A DNA stretch of 64,000 nucleotides, from the NCBI GenBank assembly GCA_963717765.1, contig CAVQWX010000002.1:248001-312000 (forward strand). The letters are read 5' to 3'. Every line of letters starts with the position of its first letter. The first letter of the stretch is position 1. Shown one piece after another: positions 24,963-32,976 of this stretch. The DNA comes from JACDER01 sp963717765 (lineage in GTDB: Bacteria > Actinomycetota > Thermoleophilia > Gaiellales > Gaiellaceae). The notes beneath the pieces were generated by a model. The model made no database searches, was not told the DNA's origin, and saw nothing but the letters and a program-made list of their open reading frames with translations. The position numbers and the translations under genes were made by a program.

Positions 24963-26033
24963 ATGGAATCGAATTATCTGGCGGTAATAAAGGTCGTCGG
25001 GGTCGGCGGCGGAGGGACGAACGCCGTGACGCGCATGGTCGACGCGGGCCTGCGTGGCGTCGACTTCATCGCTCTCAACACGGACGCACAGGTGCTCATG
25101 GAAACGGACGCCGACGTGAAGCTCGCGATCGGCAAGGACCGGACGCACGGCCTCGGCGCGGGCGCCGATCCGACCGTCGGACGCGACGCCGCCGAGGAGA
25201 GCAGGGACGAGATCAAGGAAGCGCTCAAGGGCGCCGACATGGTCTTCGTCACGGCCGGTGAGGGGGGCGGCACGGGGACGGGGGCCGCGCCGATCGTCGC
25301 CGAGATCGCACGAAGTCTCGGCGCCCTGACCGTCGGTGTCGTGACACGTCCGTTCTCCTTCGAAGGGCGTCGCCGGGCCGAGCAGGCGGAGGTTGGCATC
25401 CGCGAGCTGCAGGACCGCGTGGACACGCTGATCGTGATCGAGAATGACCGCCTCCTGCAGGTGGTCGAGCGGACGACTCCGCTGCTCGACGCGTTCAGGG
25501 TTGCCGACGAGGTCCTCCGCCAGGGCGTCCAGGGAATCACCGACCTGATCACCGTTCCCGGCCTGGTCAACCTCGACTTCGCCGACGTGCGGACGATCAT
25601 GAACGAGGCCGGCTCGGCCCTGATGGGAATCGGACGCGCATCGGGCGACAACCGGGCCGCCGAGGCAGCGCGAGCGGCGGTCGCCTCACCGCTCCTCGAG
25701 GCATCGATCGACGGGGCCACGGGCATCCTTCTCAACGTCACCGGCGGCCGTGATCTCGGCCTGTTCGAGGTGAACGAAGCCGCGGAGGTCGTGACGGCCG
25801 CCGCCGACACGAATGCGAACGTCATCTTCGGCGCCGTCATCGACGACGCGATGACGGAAGAGGTGCGGGTGACCGTGATCGCCACCGGCTTCGGTGGCGG
25901 CGGGCGTCGACGCCGCGCCGTGCCGGCCGTGGAAAGCGGGCGCCGGACGCAGACTCCCGCCGCCGGAGGGACCGAGCGCTTCGATGTCCCGGACGAGCTT
26001 CTGGACGTTCCTCCCTTCCTTCGAGACGGCTAA
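24963..26033 (+). CDS. ftsZ: Cell division GTPase FtsZ
   Basis: Tubulin homologue forming the division ring. N-terminal VVGVGGGGTNAVTRMVDAG, ALNTDAQVL, the tubulin signature GEGGGTGTGAAPIVAEIA, PFSFEGRRR and NVDLD-equivalent VNLDFADVRTIM. The C-terminal peptide ELLDVPPFLRDG is the docking tail for membrane anchors. ATG 24963 is preferred over the in-frame GTG 24957 because CGAGAG sits before it. No ftsA is present, as in many actinobacteria, where SepF tethers FtsZ. Confidence 0.97.
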   Translation: MESNYLAVIKVVGVGGGGTNAVTRMVDAGLRGVDFIALNTDAQVLMETDADVKLAIGKDRTHGLGAGADPTVGRDAAEESRDEIKEALKGADMVFVTAGEGGGTGTGAAPIVAEIARSLGALTVGVVTRPFSFEGRRRAEQAEVGIRELQDRVDTLIVIENDRLLQVVERTTPLLDAFRVADEVLRQGVQGITDLITVPGLVNLDFADVRTIMNEAGSALMGIGRASGDNRAAEAARAAVASPLLEASIDGATGILLNVTGGRDLGLFEVNEAAEVVTAAADTNANVIFGAVIDDAMTEEVRVTVIATGFGGGGRRRRAVPAVESGRRTQTPAAGGTERFDVPDELLDVPPFLRDG

Positions 26034-26060
26034 GCCCGTTCGATAGCCTCACTCCTCGGA

Positions 26061-27116
26061 GTGCAGGCCGTCCTCCAGAAGACCCCGTTGCACGATCGCC
26101 ACGTCGCGCTCGGCGCGCGCATGGTCCCGTTCGCGGGGTGGGAGATGCCGGTGCAGTACGACGGCGTCATCCCCGAGCACCTGGCTGTGCGACAGGACTG
26201 CGGCGCCTTCGACGTTTCCCACATGGGCGAGATCGAGGTCGAGGGGCCGCGTGCCCGCGAGCTCCTGCAGAGCCTGCTCGCCAACGACCTCGAGCGGATC
26301 GGGCCGGGCCGCGCGCAGTACACGCTGCTTACAAACGAGCGCGGCGGGATCATCGACGACCTCATCGTCTACGAGCTCGATCCATTCCGGTTCCTCCTGA
26401 TCGTGAACGCGGCAAACAAGGATGAGGCGTTCCGCTGGATCAAGGACCGCGAGATCACGGGATCGGACGTGCGCGACGTGTCCGACCAGTACGCCCTGAT
26501 CGCCGTGCAGGGGCCGAAGGCCATCGAGCGGCTCGGCCTCGAGCACGAGCCGGCGTTCACGTTCGCGATGGGGGACATGGACGGCGTCGAGTGTGCGATT
26601 GCGCGGACCGGCTACACCGGCGAGGAGGGCGTCGAGCTCCTGGTCATGGCCGAGAACGCGGTGGAGCTATGGGACGCGATTCTGGCTCGCGGCGCAGTGC
26701 CATGTGGGCTCGGCGCGCGGGACACGCTCCGGCTCGAGGTCTGCTACCCGCTGCACGGCAACGACATCACCCCCGAGACGGACGCGATCTCCGCGGCTCT
26801 CGGCTGGGTATGCGCGCTCGAGAAGGAGTTCACGGGCGTCGAGGAGCTCCGCCGCATCAAAGAAGCGGGGCCGAGCCGCCGGCTGGTCGCCTTCGTCATG
26901 GAGGAGCGCGCGGTGCCGCGGGCGGGAATGCCGATCGAGGAAGGCGGCGAGGTCACCTCCGGGACTCACTCGCCGGTGCTCGAGCAGGGGATCGGCCTCG
27001 GGTACGTCCAGGCGGACCACTCCGCGCCTGAGACCGAGATTACGATTGACGTGCGCGGCAAGCCGAGGAAGGCGCGCGTGGTCAAGAAGCCGATCTACCA
27101 GCGAGGAGAGTCGTAG
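26061..27116 (+). CDS. gcvT: Glycine cleavage system T protein (aminomethyltransferase)
   Basis: 351 residues from a GTG 27 nt after ftsZ. Transfers the aminomethyl arm to tetrahydrofolate, releasing ammonia and 5,10-methylene-THF. Motifs: MVPFAGWEMPVQY, FDVSHMGEIEV, RGGIIDDLIVYEL and the folate-site region ALIAVQGPKA; the C-terminal half has RTGYTGEEGVELL and ARDTLRLEVCYPLHGNDI. First gene of the gcv operon; it may also be read from the ftsZ promoter because the gap is short. Confidence 0.96.
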   Translation: MQAVLQKTPLHDRHVALGARMVPFAGWEMPVQYDGVIPEHLAVRQDCGAFDVSHMGEIEVEGPRARELLQSLLANDLERIGPGRAQYTLLTNERGGIIDDLIVYELDPFRFLLIVNAANKDEAFRWIKDREITGSDVRDVSDQYALIAVQGPKAIERLGLEHEPAFTFAMGDMDGVECAIARTGYTGEEGVELLVMAENAVELWDAILARGAVPCGLGARDTLRLEVCYPLHGNDITPETDAISAALGWVCALEKEFTGVEELRRIKEAGPSRRLVAFVMEERAVPRAGMPIEEGGEVTSGTHSPVLEQGIGLGYVQADHSAPETEITIDVRGKPRKARVVKKPIYQRGES

Positions 27117-27505
27117 TGGCGGAGAGCTATCCGGACGAGCTGAAGTATCACCCCGAACACGACTGGGCGAGGATCGAGGGCGACCACGCGACCCTCGGGG
27201 TCACCTGGTACGCACAGGACTCGCTGGGCGAGCTCGTCCACTACGAGCCGCCGCAGGAGGACGCGCGGATCGAGAAGGACCACACGTACGGCGAGGTGGA
27301 GTCCGTCAAGGCGGTCTCGGATCTGATCTCGCCGCTCTCCGGCCGCGTGGTAGAGGTCAACCAGAAGGTGGTCGACGCGCCGGAGACGGTGAACGAAGAC
27401 CCCTACGGCGAGGGCTGGCTCATCCGCATCGAGCTGACCGATTCCGCCGAGGTCGACGAGCTCCTCGACGCCGAGGCGTACCGGAAGCTGATCGCCGAGC
27501 AGTGA
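27116..27505 (+). CDS. gcvH: Glycine cleavage system H protein (lipoyl carrier)
   Basis: 129 residues. The lipoylated lysine lies in EVESVKAVSD; YHPEHDWARIEG and the C-terminal NEDPYGEGWLIRIEL are also typical. Shuttles the aminomethyl group between P and T proteins. GTG start shares one base with the gcvT stop (TAGTG). After the stop comes the 223-bp inverted-repeat element rather than gcvPA directly. Confidence 0.96.
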   Translation: MAESYPDELKYHPEHDWARIEGDHATLGVTWYAQDSLGELVHYEPPQEDARIEKDHTYGEVESVKAVSDLISPLSGRVVEVNQKVVDAPETVNEDPYGEGWLIRIELTDSAEVDELLDAEAYRKLIAEQ

Positions 27506-27509
27506 CGCC

Positions 27510-27732
27510 CTAGATGGTTGATGCCACGATCTCGCGCGTCCGGCTGCGCGATCTGGCACCTCTGGGCCGCTTCGGCCCGGTTGCGGCCGGCCGAGCCGGC
27601 CTCCACCGTGCCTGCGCTTCGCCGCGTCGGCCGCTCACCGATGCTCCCGGCATCGGCAAGCGTCCGCCGCGGCGCCCCAGACGCACCAGGTCGCGCCCCG
27701 GAGTAGGCGATCTCATGACATCACCCATCTAG
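27510..27732. repeat. 223-bp imperfect inverted repeat with internal hairpins between gcvH and gcvPA
   Basis: The outer 57 nt at each end (27510-27566 and 27676-27732) are imperfect inverted repeats; about 40 of 57 positions match by eye, both ends starting CTAGATGG. Inside are three perfect short hairpins: GGGCCG/CGGCCC (27564-27578), GGCCGGC/GCCGGCC (27585-27601) and CCGATGC/GCATCGG (27638-27656). It starts 5 nt after the gcvH stop and its last base is the first base of the gcvPA GTG. Neither strand codes for a recognisable protein. It may be a MITE-like insertion flanked by TA or a structured RNA controlling gcvPA. Confidence 0.7.
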
Positions 27733-29069
27733 TGGGCTACCTCGCTCTCACAGACTCGGACCGTCAGGAGATGCTCAAGACGATCGGCGTCTCGTCGATC
27801 GACGAGCTCTTCGTGGACATCCCGGATGGCCTCCGCTTCGGCCGGACGCTCGACGTGCCTCCAGCGCTGTCGGAGCAGGAGCTCGTGGAGCACCTCGCCG
27901 AGCTGGCGTCCAGGAACGTCCACACGGGCATCGAGCTCTCGTTTCTCGGGGCGGGTATCTACGACCACTACGTCCCCGCGGTGGTCGACGCCGTGCTCTC
28001 GCGTGGCGAGCTGCTGACCGCTTACACGCCGTACCAGCCCGAGATGAGCCAGGGCGTGTTGCAGGCGATCTTCGAGTACCAGACCGCGATCTGCGAGCTG
28101 ACCGGGCTGGACGTCTCGAACGCGTCAGGCTACGACGGCACGACGGTCGCTGCCGACGCCTGCTACATCGCCAAGCACGCAACCGGACGTTCGCGCGTCG
28201 TGCTTGCCGAGACTGTCAACCCGCAGGTGCGCCAGGTGGTCAAGACCTACGCCCCCGGCTTCGGGCTCGAGGTCGTCGAGGTCTCCCACCGTGGTGGCGT
28301 GACCGACGCGACCGAGTTCGGCGCGGCAGCCGAGGACGCGGCCTGCGCGCTCTTCCAGCAGCCGAACTTCTTCGGTTGCCTGGAGCCGGCTCCCGACCTG
28401 GCCGCCGCTGCGACGGACGCCGGCGCGCTCGCTGTGGCGCACGTCGACCCGGCGTCGCTCGGCCTGCTCGAGGCGCCCGGCAACTACGGCTGCGCCATCG
28501 CGGTCGGCGAAGGCCAGCCCGCCGGCAACTACATGTCTTACGGCGGCCCGCACTATGGGTTCCTGGCCGCTCGCTCCGACCTGATCCGGCGGATGCCGGG
28601 CCGCATCGTCGGCGAGACGGTAGACGCCGCGGGTGAACGCGGCTATGTCCTCACCCTGCAGACGCGTGAGCAGCACATTCGCCGGGAGAAGGCGACCTCG
28701 AACATCACCACGAACCAGACGCTGCTCGCCCTGGCGGGCCTCGTCTATCTGTCGTGGCTTGGCCCACAGGGATTGCGCGAGTTGGGGGAGACCTGCCTCG
28801 CGCTCGCGGAGTACGCGAAGCAGGCGCTGACTCAGGCCGGTGCCAAGCTCGTGTTTCCTGAACGGACAACATTCAAAGAGTTTGCCGTCCACGTCGGACG
28901 GCCCGCACGGGAGGCCGTCAACGCGGCCCGAGAGCAGGGCGTCCATCCCGGCTACGCGCTCGGCCGCGACTACGACGGTTTCGACGAGGCGCTGCTCGTG
29001 TGCGTGACGGAGAAGAAGACGCGGGAGGACATCGACCGCCTGGCCGAGGTGGTGGCGGCGTGGAGCTGA
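27732..29069 (+). CDS. gcvPA: Glycine dehydrogenase (decarboxylating) subunit 1
   Basis: 445 residues, the N-terminal half of the P protein. GYLALTDSDRQEMLKTIGV, FLGAGIYDHYVPAVV, TAYTPYQPEMSQGVLQAIFE and NASGYDGTTVAADA are typical of the alpha subunit. Works with GcvPB to decarboxylate glycine with pyridoxal phosphate. The GTG start lies at the edge of the inverted-repeat element, so the ribosome binding site would be inside it. Overlaps gcvPB by 10 nt. Confidence 0.95.
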   Translation: MGYLALTDSDRQEMLKTIGVSSIDELFVDIPDGLRFGRTLDVPPALSEQELVEHLAELASRNVHTGIELSFLGAGIYDHYVPAVVDAVLSRGELLTAYTPYQPEMSQGVLQAIFEYQTAICELTGLDVSNASGYDGTTVAADACYIAKHATGRSRVVLAETVNPQVRQVVKTYAPGFGLEVVEVSHRGGVTDATEFGAAAEDAACALFQQPNFFGCLEPAPDLAAAATDAGALAVAHVDPASLGLLEAPGNYGCAIAVGEGQPAGNYMSYGGPHYGFLAARSDLIRRMPGRIVGETVDAAGERGYVLTLQTREQHIRREKATSNITTNQTLLALAGLVYLSWLGPQGLRELGETCLALAEYAKQALTQAGAKLVFPERTTFKEFAVHVGRPAREAVNAAREQGVHPGYALGRDYDGFDEALLVCVTEKKTREDIDRLAEVVAAWS

Positions 29070-30562
29070 TCTTCGAGAAGTCGCGTGCCGGGCGAAGAGC
29101 CGGCCATCCGCCGCAGCCCGGCCTCCCCGTCCCCGCGCTGCCCTCGGAGCTGCGCCGCGAGACCGCCCCCAGGCTCCCCGAGATCTCCGAGCCTGAGCTC
29201 GTCCGACACTTCACCGCGCTCGCCGACCGCACGTTCGGAATCGACACCGGCTTCTACCCGCTCGGCTCGTGCACGATGAAGCACAACCCGCGCGTCAACG
29301 AGAGAGTCGCGATGCTCCCCGGCTTCCGCGACCTCCATCCATTACAGGAGGAGGACGGCGTCGAGGGCGCGCTCGAGCTGATGTGGGAGCTGGAGCGCAT
29401 CCTGGCGGAGGTGGCCGGCCTCCCCGCGATCACCCTCCAGCCGGCGGCCGGGTCGCAGGGCGAGCTGACCGGCCTCATGCTCATGCGCGCGTATTTCGCC
29501 GACAGGGGCGAGGACCGGGACACGATCGTCACCGCGGACACGGCACACGGGACGAACCCCGCGAGCGTGACGATGGCCGGATACAAGCTCGCCAAAGTCC
29601 AGACGGACGCGCGTGGCAACGTGGACGTCGAGCACCTGCGCACGCTGGTGGACGAGCGCACGGCAGGGCTGATGTTGACAAACCCCTCGACCCTCGGGCT
29701 CTTCGACGAGAGCATCGAGGAGGTCGCGAAGGTCTTCCACGACGCCGGGGCGCTCCTCTACTACGACGGGGCAAACCTGAACGCGGTCTGTGGGATCTCT
29801 CGGCCGGGCGACATGGGCTTCGACATCGTCCACTTCAACCTGCACAAGACCTTTTCGCAGCCGCACGGCGGCGGCGGTCCCGGCGGCGGGCCGTTGGCGG
29901 TCAGGGACATCCTCGAGCCTTTCCTGCCAGTCCCCGTCCTCACCCGCAGCGAAGACGGGCTCGGGTTCGACTACGACCGGCCCAAGTCGATCGGAAAGGT
30001 GCGCGGTTACTACGGGCCGTTCGGGGTCTTCGTCCGCTCCTATGCGTTCATGCGCGCGTACGGGCCGGCGCTGCGCGAGATGTCCGAGGTGGCGGTGCTC
30101 AACGCGAACTACCTCCTCGCGCGCCTGCGCGGCGCATACGGCCTGCCCTTCGACCGCCTGTGCATGCATGAGTTCGTCCTCTCCGCACGCAACCTCAAGC
30201 GCGAGCACGGAATCACGGCGCTCGACGTTGCCAAGCGGCTGATGGACTACGGCTTCCACCCGCCGACGGTCTACTTCCCGCTGATCGTTGCCGAGGCACT
30301 GATGATCGAGCCGACCGAGACCGAGACGAAGGAGATGCTGGACGCGTTCGCGGAGGCGATGCTCGAGATCGCCGGCGAGGCGGAGGACGATCCGGACGTC
30401 CTCAAGGAGGCGCCGCACCACCGTCCGGTCAGGCGCTTGGACGAGGTCAAGGCGGCGAAGCGCGCGGTCGTCAAGTACGGCTTCGACGAGCACCCGGACC
30501 TGGCGGGCGATCCTGAGCCCGCCGCGGTGGGAGCTCCCGCCGAGACGCCCACCGGCGCGTGA
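29060..30562 (+). CDS. gcvPB: Glycine dehydrogenase (decarboxylating) subunit 2
   Basis: 500 residues, the PLP-binding half of the P protein. FYPLGSCTMKHNPRVNE, LQPAAGSQGELTGLM, TAHGTNPASVTMAGY, and the cofactor lysine in FNLHKTFSQPHGGGGPG are canonical. GTG 29060 chosen since it overlaps gcvPA as elsewhere in this operon. A 40-residue tail after the family end is Pro/Ala rich. The stop overlaps a 72-residue ORF by 4 nt. Confidence 0.95.
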   Translation: MELIFEKSRAGRRAGHPPQPGLPVPALPSELRRETAPRLPEISEPELVRHFTALADRTFGIDTGFYPLGSCTMKHNPRVNERVAMLPGFRDLHPLQEEDGVEGALELMWELERILAEVAGLPAITLQPAAGSQGELTGLMLMRAYFADRGEDRDTIVTADTAHGTNPASVTMAGYKLAKVQTDARGNVDVEHLRTLVDERTAGLMLTNPSTLGLFDESIEEVAKVFHDAGALLYYDGANLNAVCGISRPGDMGFDIVHFNLHKTFSQPHGGGGPGGGPLAVRDILEPFLPVPVLTRSEDGLGFDYDRPKSIGKVRGYYGPFGVFVRSYAFMRAYGPALREMSEVAVLNANYLLARLRGAYGLPFDRLCMHEFVLSARNLKREHGITALDVAKRLMDYGFHPPTVYFPLIVAEALMIEPTETETKEMLDAFAEAMLEIAGEAEDDPDVLKEAPHHRPVRRLDEVKAAKRAVVKYGFDEHPDLAGDPEPAAVGAPAETPTGA

Positions 30563-30777
30563 GCGAGCCGCTCCGTTGGACGCGCACCGCGCTCGAGGCG
30601 CGGCTCGAGGCGCTGGAGGTGAAGCACACCGGCGGGGACCTCGTCTCGGCGATCGTCGAGTTCGCCGAGACGTTGACCGACGAGGACCGACGGCTCTTCC
30701 AGGATGTCCTGCTCAGGAAGCGCCGCCCGGCGATTCTCCGCCTCCCTCGCAGGCCTCCGCCCGACGAGGAGACCTAG
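30559..30777 (+). CDS. Small conserved-looking protein at the end of the gcv operon
   Basis: 72 residues, GTG in a GTGA overlap with gcvPB. Helical and charged (LEARLEALEVKHTGGDL, then FAETLTDEDRRLFQDVLLR), ending in a Pro/Arg-rich tail. No membrane segment. No family recognised. Translational coupling and codon usage favour a real gene. Its end overlaps the convergent rlmN stop by 4 nt. Confidence 0.6.
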   Translation: MSEPLRWTRTALEARLEALEVKHTGGDLVSAIVEFAETLTDEDRRLFQDVLLRKRRPAILRLPRRPPPDEET

Positions 30778-31757
30778 GAGCCCACCGCAGCGAGCTGGCC
30801 GCAGGCGGCCGCGATGTCCCGCCCGCGCGTGAGCCGGACCGTGGCGGGAATCCCGGCGTCGGCGAGCACGCGGTGGAACGCGGCGATCGCCTTGCGCGAG
30901 GAGCCGTCATACATCCCCGTGGGGTTGTACGGGATGAGGTTGACCTTGAACTCGTTGCCCTGCAGGAGGTCGGCGAGCGCGGAAGCCTGCTCGACACGGT
31001 CGTTGACGCCCGCGAGCATCACGTACTCGACGAAGACGCGCCGGCGGCGGCGACGCACGTACTCGCGGCAGACCTCGAGCACGTCGTCCAGCGGATAGCG
31101 GTCGTTGATCGGCATGAGCGCCGAGCGCAGCGCCGGCTCCGGCGCGTGCAGGGAGAGGGCGAGTCGGATCGGCTCATCGACGTCGTCCACGAACCGCTGC
31201 AGTCCGGGCATCCAGCCGACCGTGGAGACCGTCGTACGACGGTGCGTTATGCCGACGTCCGGAAGCCGCCGGGCGGCGTCCAGGACGGCGTCCAGGTTCA
31301 TCATCGGCTCGCCCATTCCCATGAACACGCAGTGGTCGACCGGCTCGATGCGGCGGAAATGCAGAACCTGGTCGAGGATCTCGGACGCGCTGAGGTTGCG
31401 CGCGAAGCGCATCTGCCCGGTGGCGCAGAAGGTGCAGGTGAGCGGACAACCGGACTGGGCGGATACGCACACCGACCTCCGTCCGTCGCGGAAGCGCATG
31501 AGCACAGCCTCGACGGGATGGCCCTCGGCGGTGCGAAAGAGCGCCTTGAGGGTCCCGTCGCGGCTGGTCGCCTCGTGCTCGACCGCGAGGGTTGAGTAGG
31601 GGACTTCGTCGACGAGCCGCGCCCGGAGCGCCTTCGGCAGCGTCGTGATCTCGCCGTATCCGGCCGCGCCGCGCGTCACGGCAGACCAGACCTGGCGCGC
31701 GCGGAAGGCCGGCTCGCCGGCCGCGGCCAGCGTCTCTTCGAGCCGATCCAGATCCAT
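30774..31757 (-). CDS. rlmN: 23S rRNA (adenine-2503-C2)-methyltransferase RlmN
   Basis: 327-residue radical SAM enzyme. The cluster-binding motif is SGCPLTCTFCATG (CxxxCxxC), with MGMGEPMMN downstream; the second catalytic cysteine is in the C-terminal DIAAACGQL. It dual-methylates 23S A2503 and some tRNAs at A37. On the minus strand a TACCGT box ends 8 nt before the ATG, so the transcript may have almost no leader. Converges with the gcv operon. Confidence 0.95.
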   Translation of the reverse strand: MDLDRLEETLAAAGEPAFRARQVWSAVTRGAAGYGEITTLPKALRARLVDEVPYSTLAVEHEATSRDGTLKALFRTAEGHPVEAVLMRFRDGRRSVCVSAQSGCPLTCTFCATGQMRFARNLSASEILDQVLHFRRIEPVDHCVFMGMGEPMMNLDAVLDAARRLPDVGITHRRTTVSTVGWMPGLQRFVDDVDEPIRLALSLHAPEPALRSALMPINDRYPLDDVLEVCREYVRRRRRRVFVEYVMLAGVNDRVEQASALADLLQGNEFKVNLIPYNPTGMYDGSSRKAIAAFHRVLADAGIPATVRLTRGRDIAAACGQLAAVGS

Positions 31758-31944
31758 GGGTCAGACGGTAGCCTGCGATTGTGCGCCGCCCGGCGAATAC
31801 GGCACTACTACGACGGCTGCAAATCCGCGCAGGGCGGCGGCCTCCGGTCGCGCCCGCATTCCCGATACGAACGCGCCCGGAGAGCTTGCGCTGCGGCGGT
31901 TTTCGCTCGCCGGAGCAGCACCGTACTCACCGGACGGCGCACGG

Positions 31945-32976
31945 ATGATCGACCTCCGCTCCGACACGGCGACGAGACCCACCCCGGAGATGCTCGAGGC
32001 CATGACCACGGCCGAGCTCGGGGACGAGCAGCTACGCGAGGACCCGACCGTCAACGAGCTCCAGCGGCGAGCGGCCGAGCTCCTCGGCCAGGAGGCTGCG
32101 CTCTTCCTGCCGACCGCGACGATGGCGAACCAGATCGCGCTGAAGATCCACACGCGGCCGGGATGTCTCCTGATCGCGCAGGAGCGAACGCACATCATGG
32201 TCTTCGAAGCCGGCGGCCCCGCAGTTCACTCGGGCCTCGTCATGGTTGGCCTTCCGGGCGCGAACGGGCGCATAACACCCGAGCAGATCCACGAAGTGGT
32301 CTCGCGGAGCGAGGACGTCGAGCCGGCGAGCATCGTCGTCCTCGAGCAGACTCACCGCAGCGCCGGCGGACGCGTCTGGCCCTTCGACGAGCTTGCCGAG
32401 TCGGCCGGGGCCGCGCGCGACCTGGGGCTCGCCGTGCACCTCGACGGCGCGCGGATCATGAACGCGTCCGCGGCAAGCGGCATCCGCGCCGCCGAGTATG
32501 GGCGGCTCGCAGACAGCGTCACCATCTGCTTCTCCAAGGGGCTCGGCTGTCCACTCGGTGCCGTCCTGGCCTCGTCGGAGGCGCGGATCGAGCGGGCCTG
32601 GCGGCAGAAGTTCCTGTTCGGCGGCGCCATGCGGCAGGCAGGCGTGGTCGCCGCGGCCGCGCTGTACGCGCTCGACCACAACTTGGACCGCCTCGCCGAC
32701 GACCATGCTCGCGCCCGGCGATTGGCCGAAGGCCTGGCCGCGGCGGGCATCTCGGTCGATCTGGACGCGGTCGAGACGAATTTCGTCGGCATCCCGGTCC
32801 CGGCCGGGATGGACGTCCCCGAGGCCCGCGCGCGCATCCGCGCCGAGGGCGTCCTCGTCTCGGGGATGCGCCCTGACGTCCTGCGTGCGGCGACCTATCT
32901 CGGGATCGAGGACGAGCACATCGACCACGCCCTCGACGCGATTCCCCGCGCGCTGGGAGCTCTTGTCGGCGCCTGA
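31945..32976 (+). CDS. ltaE: Low-specificity L-threonine aldolase
   Basis: 343 residues, PLP fold type I. MIDLRSDTATRPTPEML, EDPTVNELQRRAAELLG, LEQTHRSAGGRVWP, LHLDGAR-equivalent VHLDGARIMNASAA, and the Schiff-base lysine in CFSKGLGCPLGAVLA. Cleaves threonine to glycine and acetaldehyde, which would feed the nearby glycine cleavage genes (inference). ATG 31945 begins the family N-terminus. The 187 bp before it show no gene. Overlaps the next gene by 14 nt. Confidence 0.94.
   Translation: MIDLRSDTATRPTPEMLEAMTTAELGDEQLREDPTVNELQRRAAELLGQEAALFLPTATMANQIALKIHTRPGCLLIAQERTHIMVFEAGGPAVHSGLVMVGLPGANGRITPEQIHEVVSRSEDVEPASIVVLEQTHRSAGGRVWPFDELAESAGAARDLGLAVHLDGARIMNASAASGIRAAEYGRLADSVTICFSKGLGCPLGAVLASSEARIERAWRQKFLFGGAMRQAGVVAAAALYALDHNLDRLADDHARARRLAEGLAAAGISVDLDAVETNFVGIPVPAGMDVPEARARIRAEGVLVSGMRPDVLRAATYLGIEDEHIDHALDAIPRALGALVGA

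Noticed and set aside
27510..27732. Glycine riboswitch between gcvH and gcvPA
   Set aside because: The conserved glycine aptamer cores are not visible and the position inside the operon is unusual; the long inverted repeat is reported instead.
27510..27732. Two 72-codon ORFs, one per strand, within the inverted-repeat element
   Set aside because: Both are Arg/Pro-rich mirror images caused by the palindrome, with no ribosome binding site or family.
31758..31944. Possible gene or RNA in the gap between rlmN and threonine aldolase
   Set aside because: The frame open through it has no start with a ribosome binding site and no similarity; nothing else is visible in the gap.
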